Origin: Actinobacillus sp.
Lineage (GTDB): Bacteria; Pseudomonadota; Gammaproteobacteria; Enterobacterales; Pasteurellaceae
Assembly (NCBI GenBank): GCA_020026075.1
Contig: JAHHQZ010000018.1
Location: 1 to 34,036, forward strand
Length of the DNA stretch: 34,036 nt
Reading direction: 5' to 3'
Shown here: in pieces, positions 6,478 to 14,545 of the stretch
How positions within the stretch are numbered: position 1 is the stretch's first letter
Layout of the letters: each line of letters begins with the position of its first letter
Program-made: the position numbers and the translations under genes
Notes under the pieces: generated by a model
What the model was told of the DNA's origin: nothing
Databases searched by the model: none
Seen by the model: the letters and a program-made list of their open reading frames with translations, nothing else

Positions 6478-7422
6478 TTATTTTGGTTTAACGATACCGT
6501 ATTGCTTTAATTTGTTTGCAACGGCGGTGTGGGAAAGGCCCAGTCGGCTGGCTAATTTGCGTGTAGTGGGATATTTTGCATAAAAATAACGCAAAATATT
6601 GGCTTCCACTTCGTTCATCATTTGCTCTAAGGTGGGCTGGGATAAATCTGTCGGTATTGCTTCAAACGGTGCAGCACTGGTTTTCGGCAGTTGTAAATGT
6701 TCTACCCTAATAGAGTTCTCGCCTGCCAGCGATGTCGCGCGGTACAGCACGTTATATAGTTCACGCACATTGCCCGCCCAATGATGTTTTAACAAGCTAT
6801 TTTGCACTTCTGGTGATAAGGCGGTGGGGGCTTTTAATTCACATAGAATTTGTTCAGCCAAAGGTAGAATATCTTCTCGGCGAGATTGTAAGTTCGGCAA
6901 ATTCAATGGCAAAACATTTAAGCGATAAAACAAATCCTCACGCATTTTGCCTTGCTCAACGCATTGTTGTAGCGGTATTTGACTGGTACAAATCACACGC
7001 ACATCGGCGTATTGGGCAGCAGCATCCCCCACACGGCGGAACGTACCGTCATTGATAAAGCGCAATAATTTCGCCTGTAACGGCAATGGCAGCTCGGCTA
7101 CGCTATCCAGTAAAACCGTGCCGCCGTTTGCATATTCAAAGAAACCTTGCGTTGCCTGCGTTTGTTCATTGCCGCCGTGACCAAACATTTCACTTTCCGC
7201 ATCGTCCGCAGGCAAGCCAGCGCAGTTTACGGCGATAAATTTTTCATTCGCCCTTGTGCTGGCCATTACACACGCTTGTGCAAGCAAATCCTTTCCAGTG
7301 CCAGTTTCCCCTTGAATTAACAAAGGGGCATCCAGTTTGGCAAATTTACGTGCGTTGGCGATGGTTTGTTGCATCGCTGCACTTTGGGCAACGAAAGCGT
7401 CCAGAGTAAAAGGGGCTTGCAT
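6478..7422 (-). CDS. tyrR: Transcriptional regulator TyrR, short Haemophilus-type form
   Basis: A 314-residue regulator of aromatic amino acid genes. It is far shorter than E. coli TyrR (513) because the ACT and PAS sensory domains are absent, as in H. influenzae TyrR. What remains is an AAA+ domain with Walker A GETGTGKD (residues 38-45) and a C-terminal Fis-like HTH (TTRKLASRLGLSHTAVANKL). The GAFTGA loop that contacts sigma-54 is missing, consistent with action at sigma-70 promoters. The Walker B strand reads GGTVLLDSVAEL, with Ser where E. coli has the catalytic Glu, so ATP hydrolysis may be weak. It follows crp by nine bases, so the two are probably cotranscribed. Confidence 0.93.
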   Translation of the reverse strand: MQAPFTLDAFVAQSAAMQQTIANARKFAKLDAPLLIQGETGTGKDLLAQACVMASTRANEKFIAVNCAGLPADDAESEMFGHGGNEQTQATQGFFEYANGGTVLLDSVAELPLPLQAKLLRFINDGTFRRVGDAAAQYADVRVICTSQIPLQQCVEQGKMREDLFYRLNVLPLNLPNLQSRREDILPLAEQILCELKAPTALSPEVQNSLLKHHWAGNVRELYNVLYRATSLAGENSIRVEHLQLPKTSAAPFEAIPTDLSQPTLEQMMNEVEANILRYFYAKYPTTRKLASRLGLSHTAVANKLKQYGIVKPK

Positions 7423-7431
7423 AGGGTTCTC

Positions 7432-8202
7432 TTATAGTACTTTGGTGATTTTTTGACGTCTTGCCAGTTCTCGAACACGGCGCATCATTCGTGTATTTTC
7501 CAGCTCCATGGGGGTCATTGGACGCACCACATCAAAGACGATCAGCGTTTTACCATGCGCCTCAATGAGCGTTTCGGTTTCCAGTAATTTCAAAATACGC
7601 CCCACCGTTTCACGAGAACAGCCTACCATTTGCCCAATTTCTTGGCGTGTGATTTTAATTTGCATACCGTCTGGGTGCGTCATTGCCTCTGGCATTTGCG
7701 TAAGATGCAAAATCGTACGAGCAATGCGCCCTGTCACATCTAAAAATGCTAAATTACAAGCTTGGCGTGATGTGTTTTGCAGTCGTGTAGAAAGTTGTTT
7801 GGCGAGCAACATTAAAATATCTGGATTAACGTTGACCAACTGACGGAATTTGCGATAAGAAATTTCCGCAATACGGCATAAACCACGTGTTCTCACCCAC
7901 GCCGTGCGGCGATTGCCATCATCAAATAGCCCTGCCTCGCCAAAAAACTCGTTGTCACTTAAATAAGACAAAATCATTTCTTTGCCGTCAAAATCCTTCA
8001 CTAGCACAATAACCGTACCACTTAAAATATAATATAAGGTGTCTGCTTTTTCGCCACCGTGTACCACATTGGCACGTTCTTGGTATTTGCGGATATGGCA
8101 ATGGGATAAAAACCATTCCAGCGTGGGGGCCAATACGGGCTGCTCTGGATTTTCAGGGACAGGTTGTGGCTGTGGGATAACAGGCTGTTGTGATGTGGAC
8201 AT
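7432..8202 (-). CDS. crp: cAMP receptor protein CRP with N- and C-terminal extensions
   Basis: A 256-residue CRP, the global cAMP-dependent regulator of carbon use and, in Pasteurellaceae, of competence. The core (about residues 27-223) is clear: TLEWFLSHC, the cAMP pocket with G88-E89 and R99-T100 (E. coli has Ser at the second position), TS at 144-145, and the HTH ITRQEIGQMVGCSRETVGRIL with Arg-Glu-Arg for DNA contact. Two parts are unusual: a Pro/Gln-rich N-terminal tail of about 26 residues, and about 33 extra residues after the usual C-terminus (from DVVRPMTPMEL to a basic RRVRELARRQKITKVL helix). E. coli CRP is 210 residues. AGGA precedes the ATG. Likely operon with tyrR. Confidence 0.95.
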   Translation of the reverse strand: MSTSQQPVIPQPQPVPENPEQPVLAPTLEWFLSHCHIRKYQERANVVHGGEKADTLYYILSGTVIVLVKDFDGKEMILSYLSDNEFFGEAGLFDDGNRRTAWVRTRGLCRIAEISYRKFRQLVNVNPDILMLLAKQLSTRLQNTSRQACNLAFLDVTGRIARTILHLTQMPEAMTHPDGMQIKITRQEIGQMVGCSRETVGRILKLLETETLIEAHGKTLIVFDVVRPMTPMELENTRMMRRVRELARRQKITKVL

Positions 8203-8210
8203 ATTTTTTC

Positions 8211-8429
8211 CTATTGGTTAAATGTGTTTTTCGGCTTTATATCGAAGGTTTCGTGAAGTTCTGACCACACAATAATGACCTTACCTATTTTGATATTGTG
8301 TAGTAATTGTGCTGTTTTTTCAACCAAGGAATAATCCATTTCACCGTAATCCGTCCCCTCTCGCAAAATGTAACTTTCTACCATATTTTGCAGTGTTTCG
8401 GCAGGAATTTCTTGCCAAGGAATAATCAT
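8211..8429 (-). CDS. yheU: YheU family protein (UPF0270)
   Basis: A 72-residue conserved protein of unknown function. The start MIIPWQEIPAETLQNMVES, the REGTDYGEMDYSL motif and the VWSELHETFDI ending are typical of YheU. I chose the ATG at 8427-8429 because homologues begin MIIPW; longer in-frame starts would run into dut. It lies 13 bases after the dut stop and 8 bases before crp, so dut-yheU-crp-tyrR may be one transcript. The C-terminus runs a few residues past the family core. Confidence 0.92.
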   Translation of the reverse strand: MIIPWQEIPAETLQNMVESYILREGTDYGEMDYSLVEKTAQLLHNIKIGKVIIVWSELHETFDIKPKNTFNQ

Positions 8430-8442
8430 AATGAGTTGTCTC

Positions 8443-8946
8443 TTATTTACGTCCTGAACTACCAAAGCCGCCATCGCCACGTTCACTAGCACTGAAAGCC
8501 TCAACTACGTTAAATTTCGCCTGTACGACTGGCACAAAGGCCAACTGAGCAATGCGATCGCCAACGCTGATGTCAAAGGCTTTGTCGCTACGGTTCCACA
8601 ATGGTACGAACAGCTGTCCTTGATAGTCGGAATCAACCAAACCCACTAAGTTGCCTAGCACGATACCAAATTTTGTACCAAGCCCTGAACGAGGCAAAAT
8701 CATTCCACACAATGCTGGGTCTTGAATGTAAATCGCAAGACCTGTGGGAATTAAACGGGTTTCGTTCGGTTGTAGCGTAATCGGCCGCTCGACCATCGCA
8801 CGCAAATCAATGCCTGCCGCACCTGGTGTTTCATAGCTTGGCAGCGGAAAAGCTTTGCCGGCACCTAAGCGTGGGTCAAGAATCTGAATGTCAATTTGTC
8901 GAGTGTAATGAGGGGCTGTTAGCATTTCAGTCATTGTTGTATCCAT
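8443..8946 (-). CDS. dut: Deoxyuridine 5'-triphosphate nucleotidohydrolase (dUTPase)
   Basis: Hydrolyses dUTP to dUMP and pyrophosphate, keeping uracil out of DNA and supplying dUMP for thymidylate synthesis. All five motifs of trimeric dUTPases are present: AAGIDLRA, PRSGLGTKFG, GLVDSDYQGQ, RIAQLAFVPV and the C-terminal ERGDGGFGSSG. From the ATG at 8944-8946 the protein is 167 residues, slightly longer than E. coli (151); ATGs at 8932 or 8923 are also possible. An upstream ATG at 9007 would read through the palindromic repeat and overlap the channel gene, so I rejected it. No strong ribosome binding site decides the start. Confidence 0.95.
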   Translation of the reverse strand: MDTTMTEMLTAPHYTRQIDIQILDPRLGAGKAFPLPSYETPGAAGIDLRAMVERPITLQPNETRLIPTGLAIYIQDPALCGMILPRSGLGTKFGIVLGNLVGLVDSDYQGQLFVPLWNRSDKAFDISVGDRIAQLAFVPVVQAKFNVVEAFSASERGDGGFGSSGRK

Positions 8947-8956
8947 TAGTTGATGA

Positions 8957-8988
8957 ACGCCGGAATTTTTACAAAAATTCCAGCGTAG
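8957..8988. repeat. Intergenic palindromic repeat, full copy
   Basis: ACGCCGGAATTTTTAC is followed by AAAAATTCCAGCGTAG, a compact copy with nearly perfect arms. It fills the 55-base gap between the K+ channel gene and dut and could form a hairpin in their transcript. Confidence 0.85.
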
Positions 8989-9001
8989 AAAATAGAGAAA
9001 A

Positions 9002-10255
9002 TTAAGCACTTGGCTCGTTGTTGTTTGTGTTGTCGGTTTTAGCGGCGCTAGCAGAATTATCCGCTACCACTGCGGTTTTCAAAGCAGCACCGCAATGTCC
9101 ACAAAATTTATCCGTTGCCGCCACTTTACTGCCGCATTGCGTACAGTACGCTAGCGGATTTTGTGCCGCAGAACTTTGCTCAATGGTTTGCGCTGTGGTT
9201 TGTGCCGCTTGCACCACCGCACTCACATCTTCGGCGGTGAGATTATTTTTGCTTTTCACCAATGCATTGGCCATATGTGCCATTGCGGCGGCTTGTTTTT
9301 TATCTTGCTCTTTGGCTTTTTGCTCTTGAGCTAAGGTCGTTTCCACTTCCTTGAAAATAGTGCGAGCATCTTGTTCGGACAAATTGCATTGGTTCTGCAC
9401 GCTTTTTAGTACGTGGCGATCGTCATCGGTTATGTCATCGCCTCGAGATAAAATTTCCTGCACTGCATTGCGGTAACGCACTTTATGGCGACCGAGCTGT
9501 TCAGAAAAGGCGGATGCCAAAATACCCGCTGGCAGCGCCACTAGCCCAATGCCGAGTACCATAATTAGCCCTGCAAAAATCCGTCCCGGCACAGTGGCTG
9601 GCACATTTTCGCCGTAGCCTACGGTAGAAATCGTCACAATGCCCCACCACATTGATTGCAAAATGCTACCAAAATGTTCAGGCTGCGCCTCGTGTTCAAA
9701 CAAATAAATACCACTGGAGGCAAGCAATAACAAAATGGCGAGCAGGAAAATCACGGAAATTAAATCTTTTGCCTCTTCTTTTATTACCGTGAGCAAGGTG
9801 TTCATCGCAGCGTTGTAGCGCATTAATTTGAAAATACGGAACAAGCGTAAAATGCGTAACGTTTCGGTATTTGGAATAAAAAATGAGAAGAAAAACGGCA
9901 CGATAGCCACAAGGTCAATCAAGCCAAAAAATGACGTGGTGTACGCCCAACGTGCCTGTGCAGCGGACATTCCACGAAATTGCGGATTCGCTGGTGCTGA
10001 CCAAAATCTCAGCAAATATTCCAGCGTAAACACGATTAACGAAAAGTATTCAACATTATCAAATAGTAAACGAAACTCTTGGCGAATGCCTGATTCAGAC
10101 TCCAAAATAACCGCAATAATATTGAGAACTATCGTGGCGATAATGAAACTGTTTGCCAGTTTTGAGTACCAAAAATCACTGTCTGGATCGAGCAAATGAT
10201 GTACTTTTTTTTGCATCACTTGAATGCAGTGATCCATTTTTTGAAAAATAACCAT
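9002..10255 (-). CDS. Voltage-gated potassium channel family protein with C-terminal zinc ribbon
   Basis: A 417-residue inner-membrane ion channel of the six-TM voltage-gated family. Segments are visible at about 33-52 (S1), 68-86 (S2, with FTLEYLLRFW), 110-128 (S3), S4 133-148 with arginines spaced by three (LRILRLFRIFKL), 163-186 (S5), the pore loop with selectivity filter TVGYGE at 211-216, and 224-250 (S6). The cytoplasmic tail has a charged coiled-coil-like region (about 290-350) and ends in a double CxxC zinc ribbon (Cys 371, 374, 385, 388) plus an Asn/Ala-rich tail. The TVGYG filter predicts K+ selectivity. The zinc ribbon is not typical of bacterial Kv channels I know. The upstream gene recO is on the same strand. 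Confidence 0.88.
   Translation of the reverse strand: MVIFQKMDHCIQVMQKKVHHLLDPDSDFWYSKLANSFIIATIVLNIIAVILESESGIRQEFRLLFDNVEYFSLIVFTLEYLLRFWSAPANPQFRGMSAAQARWAYTTSFFGLIDLVAIVPFFFSFFIPNTETLRILRLFRIFKLMRYNAAMNTLLTVIKEEAKDLISVIFLLAILLLLASSGIYLFEHEAQPEHFGSILQSMWWGIVTISTVGYGENVPATVPGRIFAGLIMVLGIGLVALPAGILASAFSEQLGRHKVRYRNAVQEILSRGDDITDDDRHVLKSVQNQCNLSEQDARTIFKEVETTLAQEQKAKEQDKKQAAAMAHMANALVKSKNNLTAEDVSAVVQAAQTTAQTIEQSSAAQNPLAYCTQCGSKVAATDKFCGHCGAALKTAVVADNSASAAKTDNTNNNEPSA
10001..10028 (-). repeat. Intragenic motif copy inside the K+ channel gene
   Basis: On the minus strand TACGCTGGAATATTTGC is followed by TGAGATTTTGG, very close to the 148-193 repeat. It encodes FTLEYLLRFW, which is conserved in this channel family, so the match may be partly coincidental. 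Confidence 0.4.
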
Positions 10256-10320
10256 AAGAACACCGATTAAACAATAAACATAAATGAGAACGGGCGTATT
10301 CTACCAAAGCCGCCCCACGC

Positions 10321-11052
10321 TTAGTAGATTTTTAATTGTTTATTTTCTAAAACACTTTTGCTAAACAATTCACGGCTTTTCAGGGGTTTTGAACCTAAAT
10401 ATTCTTTTAAAATCAAACGGATAAACCGTTTCGCCGCTTGCTTGGTTTCAATAGATGAAAAATCCTGCCGATAAAAGTCTAAAAGTTCCCGCCCGTAAAA
10501 GGTTTGATGACTTTTGACAAGTGTGGCAATAAATCCTTGCTGTGGCGTGTAGCGGTAAGTCATCGTGGGCGATACTGGCTCGCCGCTGCCTGCGCAATGT
10601 TCAAAATCCACCGCATAGCCCAATTCTTTTAGCAGAAAAAATTCAAATTGGCGCAAATTTTCTTCCAAATATTCCGGCGTAGCCGCAAGCGCCATTAGGC
10701 ATTTTAAATAATTGTCGAACAACGCAGGGTAGGCGGTATTTTCTTCAAGCAAACGCATCAATAGCTCGTTAATATAAAAACCGCTGTACAGCACGTTGCC
10801 ACTAAAAGGCAAAGTTAAGGAAACTGCCTCGCCTTTGCTTAGGGTTTTCAAGCCAGCTTTGCCTGAAAAACGTACCAGCAATGGCGTGAAAGGTTGCAAA
10901 ATGCCACGCCATACGGATTTCGGTCGCCTTGCCCCTTTGGCCAGCACTCGCACACGCCCTTGCTGTTCGGTGAATAAATCCACCAGCAAACTGGTTTCGC
11001 TGTACGCTTGACGATGAAGCACAAAGGCACGTTGCCACTGATGATGAAACAT
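10321..11052 (-). CDS. recO: DNA repair protein RecO
   Basis: A 243-residue recombination mediator that, with RecR and RecF, loads RecA on SSB-coated DNA and anneals strands. The N-terminal OB-fold (about 1-80, motifs YSETSLLVDLFTEQQGRVRVLAKGARR) and the helical C-terminal domain (LLKELGYAVDFEHC, IRLILKEYLGSKPLKSRELF) are clear. Start: ATG at 11050-11052 (MFHHQWQRAF), one base after the dnaE stop and consistent with the family. It follows dnaE tightly, so it is likely cotranscribed and coupled. A copy of the dispersed motif lies inside the coding region at 10654-10682. Confidence 0.95.
   Translation of the reverse strand: MFHHQWQRAFVLHRQAYSETSLLVDLFTEQQGRVRVLAKGARRPKSVWRGILQPFTPLLVRFSGKAGLKTLSKGEAVSLTLPFSGNVLYSGFYINELLMRLLEENTAYPALFDNYLKCLMALAATPEYLEENLRQFEFFLLKELGYAVDFEHCAGSGEPVSPTMTYRYTPQQGFIATLVKSHQTFYGRELLDFYRQDFSSIETKQAAKRFIRLILKEYLGSKPLKSRELFSKSVLENKQLKIY
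10654..10682 (-). repeat. Intragenic motif copy inside recO
   Basis: On the minus strand CTACGCCGGAATATTTGG is followed by AAGAAAATTTG, a full-length single arm of the dispersed motif. It encodes ATPEYLEENL in the helical domain and matches the intergenic copy at 609-636 closely. Confidence 0.55.
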
Positions 11053-11053
11053 T

Positions 11054-14000
11054 TTACTCAAACACCAATTCAACCGCTTGCGGGCCTAGAAAATCCAGCA
11101 GTTCTTGAATTAACGTTTCTTCTGGTTCCACTGCCCATTGGCTTGCGAATTGCACGAGCGTTTTCGCCTTCGGACTTTGATAATACAAGTAAACTGGCAC
11201 AGTACCGCCACTGTATGGAGTCAAAATATTTTTAAGCTGACGCACAAACTGTGGCGTAATTTGCGACTGGGCAAAGGTAATGGCGAGGTGTTTGGCGTAT
11301 TTCGAGCGAGCCTCGCCTAGCGTGATAAGCTCTCGCACGTTCATTCCCTGACTTTGCGTAAATTCTTTAAACATTACAGGACCTGTGGCGAGAATAATTT
11401 GATCCTTTTGCAATTTATGCACCACTTGATCGAGCAAACCATTCGCACCGCCAAATAAAGTAAGCTCCATTTCGCCAGATTGATCATCAATGGTGACAAT
11501 ACCAAGTTTTGTGCCTTTTTTGGTGTTGATGATACGCACGTTTTGAATCAGCCCTGCCACAGTCACTATTTGCGTTTTACGTGAGCCTTGTAAATCATAA
11601 ATGCGTGTTTGCGTGTAATGAGAAAGTTCAGGCAAATAACGGCTAATCGGGTGCCCGCTAATGAATAAGCCAAGCGTTTCGCGTTCGCCATCTAGAATTT
11701 TACGCTCCGACCATTTCGGCGTGTGGGCGTAGGCTTTTTCCACGTCTTTTTGTTGGTTACACAACACGCCGAACATATCTCCTTGCCCAATCACTTCATT
11801 TTTAGCGTGCTGATCCGCTGCTTTTAAAGCGTCTTCTAAATTTTTTGCCAGTGCGGCACGGTGTGGTCCCAGTTTATCGAATGCCCCTGACATAATCAGC
11901 GCCTCGAAGGTACGTCGGTTTAAATGGCTTAAATCTGTACGAGCGCACAAATCAAATAAATCTTTAAAGAAACCGCTTTCTTTGCGAGCCGCTAACAATG
12001 CCATTACAGGCCCTTTGCCCACGCCTTTAATCGCCCCTAAGCCGTACACAATTTCGCCTTTGGCATTCACGCTAAATTGATATTGGCTCGTGTTAATGTC
12101 AGGTGCTCGCACGGTTAATCCCATTCGCTGGCATTCGGCATACAGCCCAACCAGTTTGTCTGTGTTGTCCATTTCCGATGTCATTACCGCCGCCATAAAT
12201 TCCGCTGGATAATGGGCTTTCAGCCACAGGGTTTGGTAAGACACTAAGGCATAAGCGGCTGAGTGGGATTTATTAAAACCGTAGCCTGCAAATTTTTCCA
12301 CAAGGTCGAAAATTTTCATTGCCAGCTCGCCGTCTACGTTATTTTGCTCCGCCCCTGTTTTAAACGTGCCACGCTGTTTTGCCATTTCTTCAGGCTTTTT
12401 CTTACCCATTGCACGGCGCAATAAGTCCGCCCCGCCGAGCGTGTAGCCTGCCAGCACCTGTGCGATTTGCATTACTTGTTCTTGATACAAAATAATGCCA
12501 TAAGTTGGCTCTAAAATCGGTTTTAAGGATTCGTGCTGATAGGTTTCATCAGGGTAGGAAATTTCTTCTTCACCGTGTTTACGACGAATAAAGTTATCCA
12601 CCATTCCTGACTGCAAAGGGCCAGGTCGGAATAATGCCACCAAAGCGATGATGTCTTCAAAACAGTCTGGACGCAGACGTTTGATAAGCTCCTTCATTCC
12701 CTGCGATTCCAACTGGAACACTGCTGTGGTTTCCGCCCCAAGCAACAGCTCAAAGGCTTTGCTATCATCAAGGGGAATGTGGTTGATGTCCACCAGTGGC
12801 TTGTTCGAAGAGCTCAAGCGTGGGTTAATCATATCCAGTGCCCATTTAATGATGGTCAGCGTCCTAAGCCCTAAGAAGTCGAACTTCACCAGCCCTGCGT
12901 ATTCCACGTCATTTTTATCAAAATGGGTTACTGGGTTTAGCCCTTCGCTATCGCAATAAAGAGGGGAAAAATCCGTAATGCGAGTGGGCGCAATCACCAC
13001 ACCCCCTGCGTGCTTACCAGCATTACGTGTTAAGCCTTCAAGCTGGCGAGCCATATCGATCAAGGCTTTTACCGCATCATCACGCTGGTAAATTTCTTCT
13101 AATTTTGGCTCGATAGAAAATGCTTTTGCCAGCGTCATTCCAGGATCTGGCGGAATGAGTTTTGCAATTTCATCCACACTATTAAACGGATAACCCAGCA
13201 CTCGCCCCACATCTCGAATCACCGCTTTCGCCGCCATCGTACCGAAGGTGATAATTTGCGACACGGCATCTCGCCCGTAAATATCCGCCACATGTGCAAT
13301 CACTCGATCACGACCATCCATACAAAAGTCCACATCGAAGTCTGGCATTGACACACGTTCTGGATTTAAGAAACGCTCAAAGAGTAAGTCAAATTCCAAT
13401 GGATCCAAATCCGTGATTTTTAATGCATAAGCCACCAGCGAGCCTGCCCCTGAACCACGTCCCGGCCCCACTGGAATATCGTTATCTTTCGACCACTGAA
13501 TAAATTCCATTACGATCAAAAAGTAACCCGGAAAGCCCATTTGGTTAATCACGTCCAGCTCCACTTGCAATCGCTCGTCATAGACTGGGCGTTTTTCCGC
13601 ACGCACCGTTTCATCAGGGAACAAGGTTTTCAGGCGTTCTTCCAAGCCCTCTTGGGCTTTCTTCACCAGAAAATCTTCGGTTTTCAGCTCCCCTGTGGGA
13701 AATTCTGGCAAAAAGTATTCGCCTAAACGCAAGGTAACGTTACAGCGCTGGGCGATTAAAACCGTGTTTTCAAGGGAGGTAGGAATATCGGCGAAAATTT
13801 CGCACATTTCCTGTTCCGTGCGGAAATACTGTTGCGGTGTGTAATTTTTAGAACGTTTCGGATCGTCTAGGGTTACGCTTTCGTGAATGGCGACACGCAC
13901 TTCGTGCGCCTCAAAATCGCTCGACTGCAAGAAACACACATCATTCACTGCCACCAGCGGTAAATCTGTGCGTTTGCTCAATGCCAACGCTTGTTGCACA

Positions 14001-14542
14001 TAAGCCGCCTCGCCTACTTTACCTGTGCGTGCAATACTTAAATAAAAGTGATCCACAAAATGGGTTTGATAAAAATCTAAGGCTTGGGCGAGTGCCTGTT
14101 CGTGGTTATTTTTGGCTAATAATTGCCCAACATCGCCACGCTGACCGCCTGATAAAACAATCATGCCCTCAGCGTGTTCCGCAAGCCACGCCTGCTCCAC
14201 CACAGGAAATTCCGTGTAGCCTTGCTGGTAGGCTTTGGAAAGGATGAGCGTAATATTTTTATAGCCTGTGTTATTTTTCGCAAGCAAAGTTAAATCCGCT
14301 AGCTCGCCGTCCAAATATGGGCTTTTGAGCTTAATATCCGCCCCAATAATCGGCTTAACCCCAGCACCTAAACATTCGCCGTAGAATTTCACCAAACCGC
14401 AGAAATTATTAAAATCTGTTAGCCCCAGTGCCACCATTTGCTGTTCACTGGCACGTTTAACCAACGCTTTAACCTTTGTTAAACCGTCCACCATTGAGTA
14501 ATCACTATGCACACGCAAATGCACAAAACGAGGCGTTGCCAT
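11054..14542 (-). CDS. dnaE: DNA polymerase III alpha subunit
   Basis: The 1162-residue replicative polymerase subunit, close to the E. coli length (1160). The N-terminal PHP domain begins PRFVHLRVHSDYSMVDG. The palm carries PDFDVDFCMDGRDRVI near residues 397-412, with the catalytic aspartates (E. coli D401, D403). GPGRGSGAGSLVAYAL precedes it. The tandem HhH region (YGLGAIKGVGKGPV) follows, then the clamp-binding motif GQGDMF near residue 920, an OB-fold (TVAGLIQNVRIINTKKGTK, about 990-1070) and the C-terminal tau-binding domain. It lies 3 bases downstream of kdkA and 1 base upstream of recO. Confidence 0.98.
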   Translation of the reverse strand: MATPRFVHLRVHSDYSMVDGLTKVKALVKRASEQQMVALGLTDFNNFCGLVKFYGECLGAGVKPIIGADIKLKSPYLDGELADLTLLAKNNTGYKNITLILSKAYQQGYTEFPVVEQAWLAEHAEGMIVLSGGQRGDVGQLLAKNNHEQALAQALDFYQTHFVDHFYLSIARTGKVGEAAYVQQALALSKRTDLPLVAVNDVCFLQSSDFEAHEVRVAIHESVTLDDPKRSKNYTPQQYFRTEQEMCEIFADIPTSLENTVLIAQRCNVTLRLGEYFLPEFPTGELKTEDFLVKKAQEGLEERLKTLFPDETVRAEKRPVYDERLQVELDVINQMGFPGYFLIVMEFIQWSKDNDIPVGPGRGSGAGSLVAYALKITDLDPLEFDLLFERFLNPERVSMPDFDVDFCMDGRDRVIAHVADIYGRDAVSQIITFGTMAAKAVIRDVGRVLGYPFNSVDEIAKLIPPDPGMTLAKAFSIEPKLEEIYQRDDAVKALIDMARQLEGLTRNAGKHAGGVVIAPTRITDFSPLYCDSEGLNPVTHFDKNDVEYAGLVKFDFLGLRTLTIIKWALDMINPRLSSSNKPLVDINHIPLDDSKAFELLLGAETTAVFQLESQGMKELIKRLRPDCFEDIIALVALFRPGPLQSGMVDNFIRRKHGEEEISYPDETYQHESLKPILEPTYGIILYQEQVMQIAQVLAGYTLGGADLLRRAMGKKKPEEMAKQRGTFKTGAEQNNVDGELAMKIFDLVEKFAGYGFNKSHSAAYALVSYQTLWLKAHYPAEFMAAVMTSEMDNTDKLVGLYAECQRMGLTVRAPDINTSQYQFSVNAKGEIVYGLGAIKGVGKGPVMALLAARKESGFFKDLFDLCARTDLSHLNRRTFEALIMSGAFDKLGPHRAALAKNLEDALKAADQHAKNEVIGQGDMFGVLCNQQKDVEKAYAHTPKWSERKILDGERETLGLFISGHPISRYLPELSHYTQTRIYDLQGSRKTQIVTVAGLIQNVRIINTKKGTKLGIVTIDDQSGEMELTLFGGANGLLDQVVHKLQKDQIILATGPVMFKEFTQSQGMNVRELITLGEARSKYAKHLAITFAQSQITPQFVRQLKNILTPYSGGTVPVYLYYQSPKAKTLVQFASQWAVEPEETLIQELLDFLGPQAVELVFE

Positions 14543-14545
14543 AAG

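Noticed and set aside
9002..9009. Extended dut start at 9009
   Set aside because: It would translate the palindromic repeat, overlap the channel gene and add residues unlike any dUTPase N-terminus.
11066..11076. GCAAGCGGT at the dnaE 3' end as an Apl-type uptake sequence
   Set aside because: It differs from ACAAGCGGT and lacks the AT-rich flank; isolated partial matches are expected by chance.
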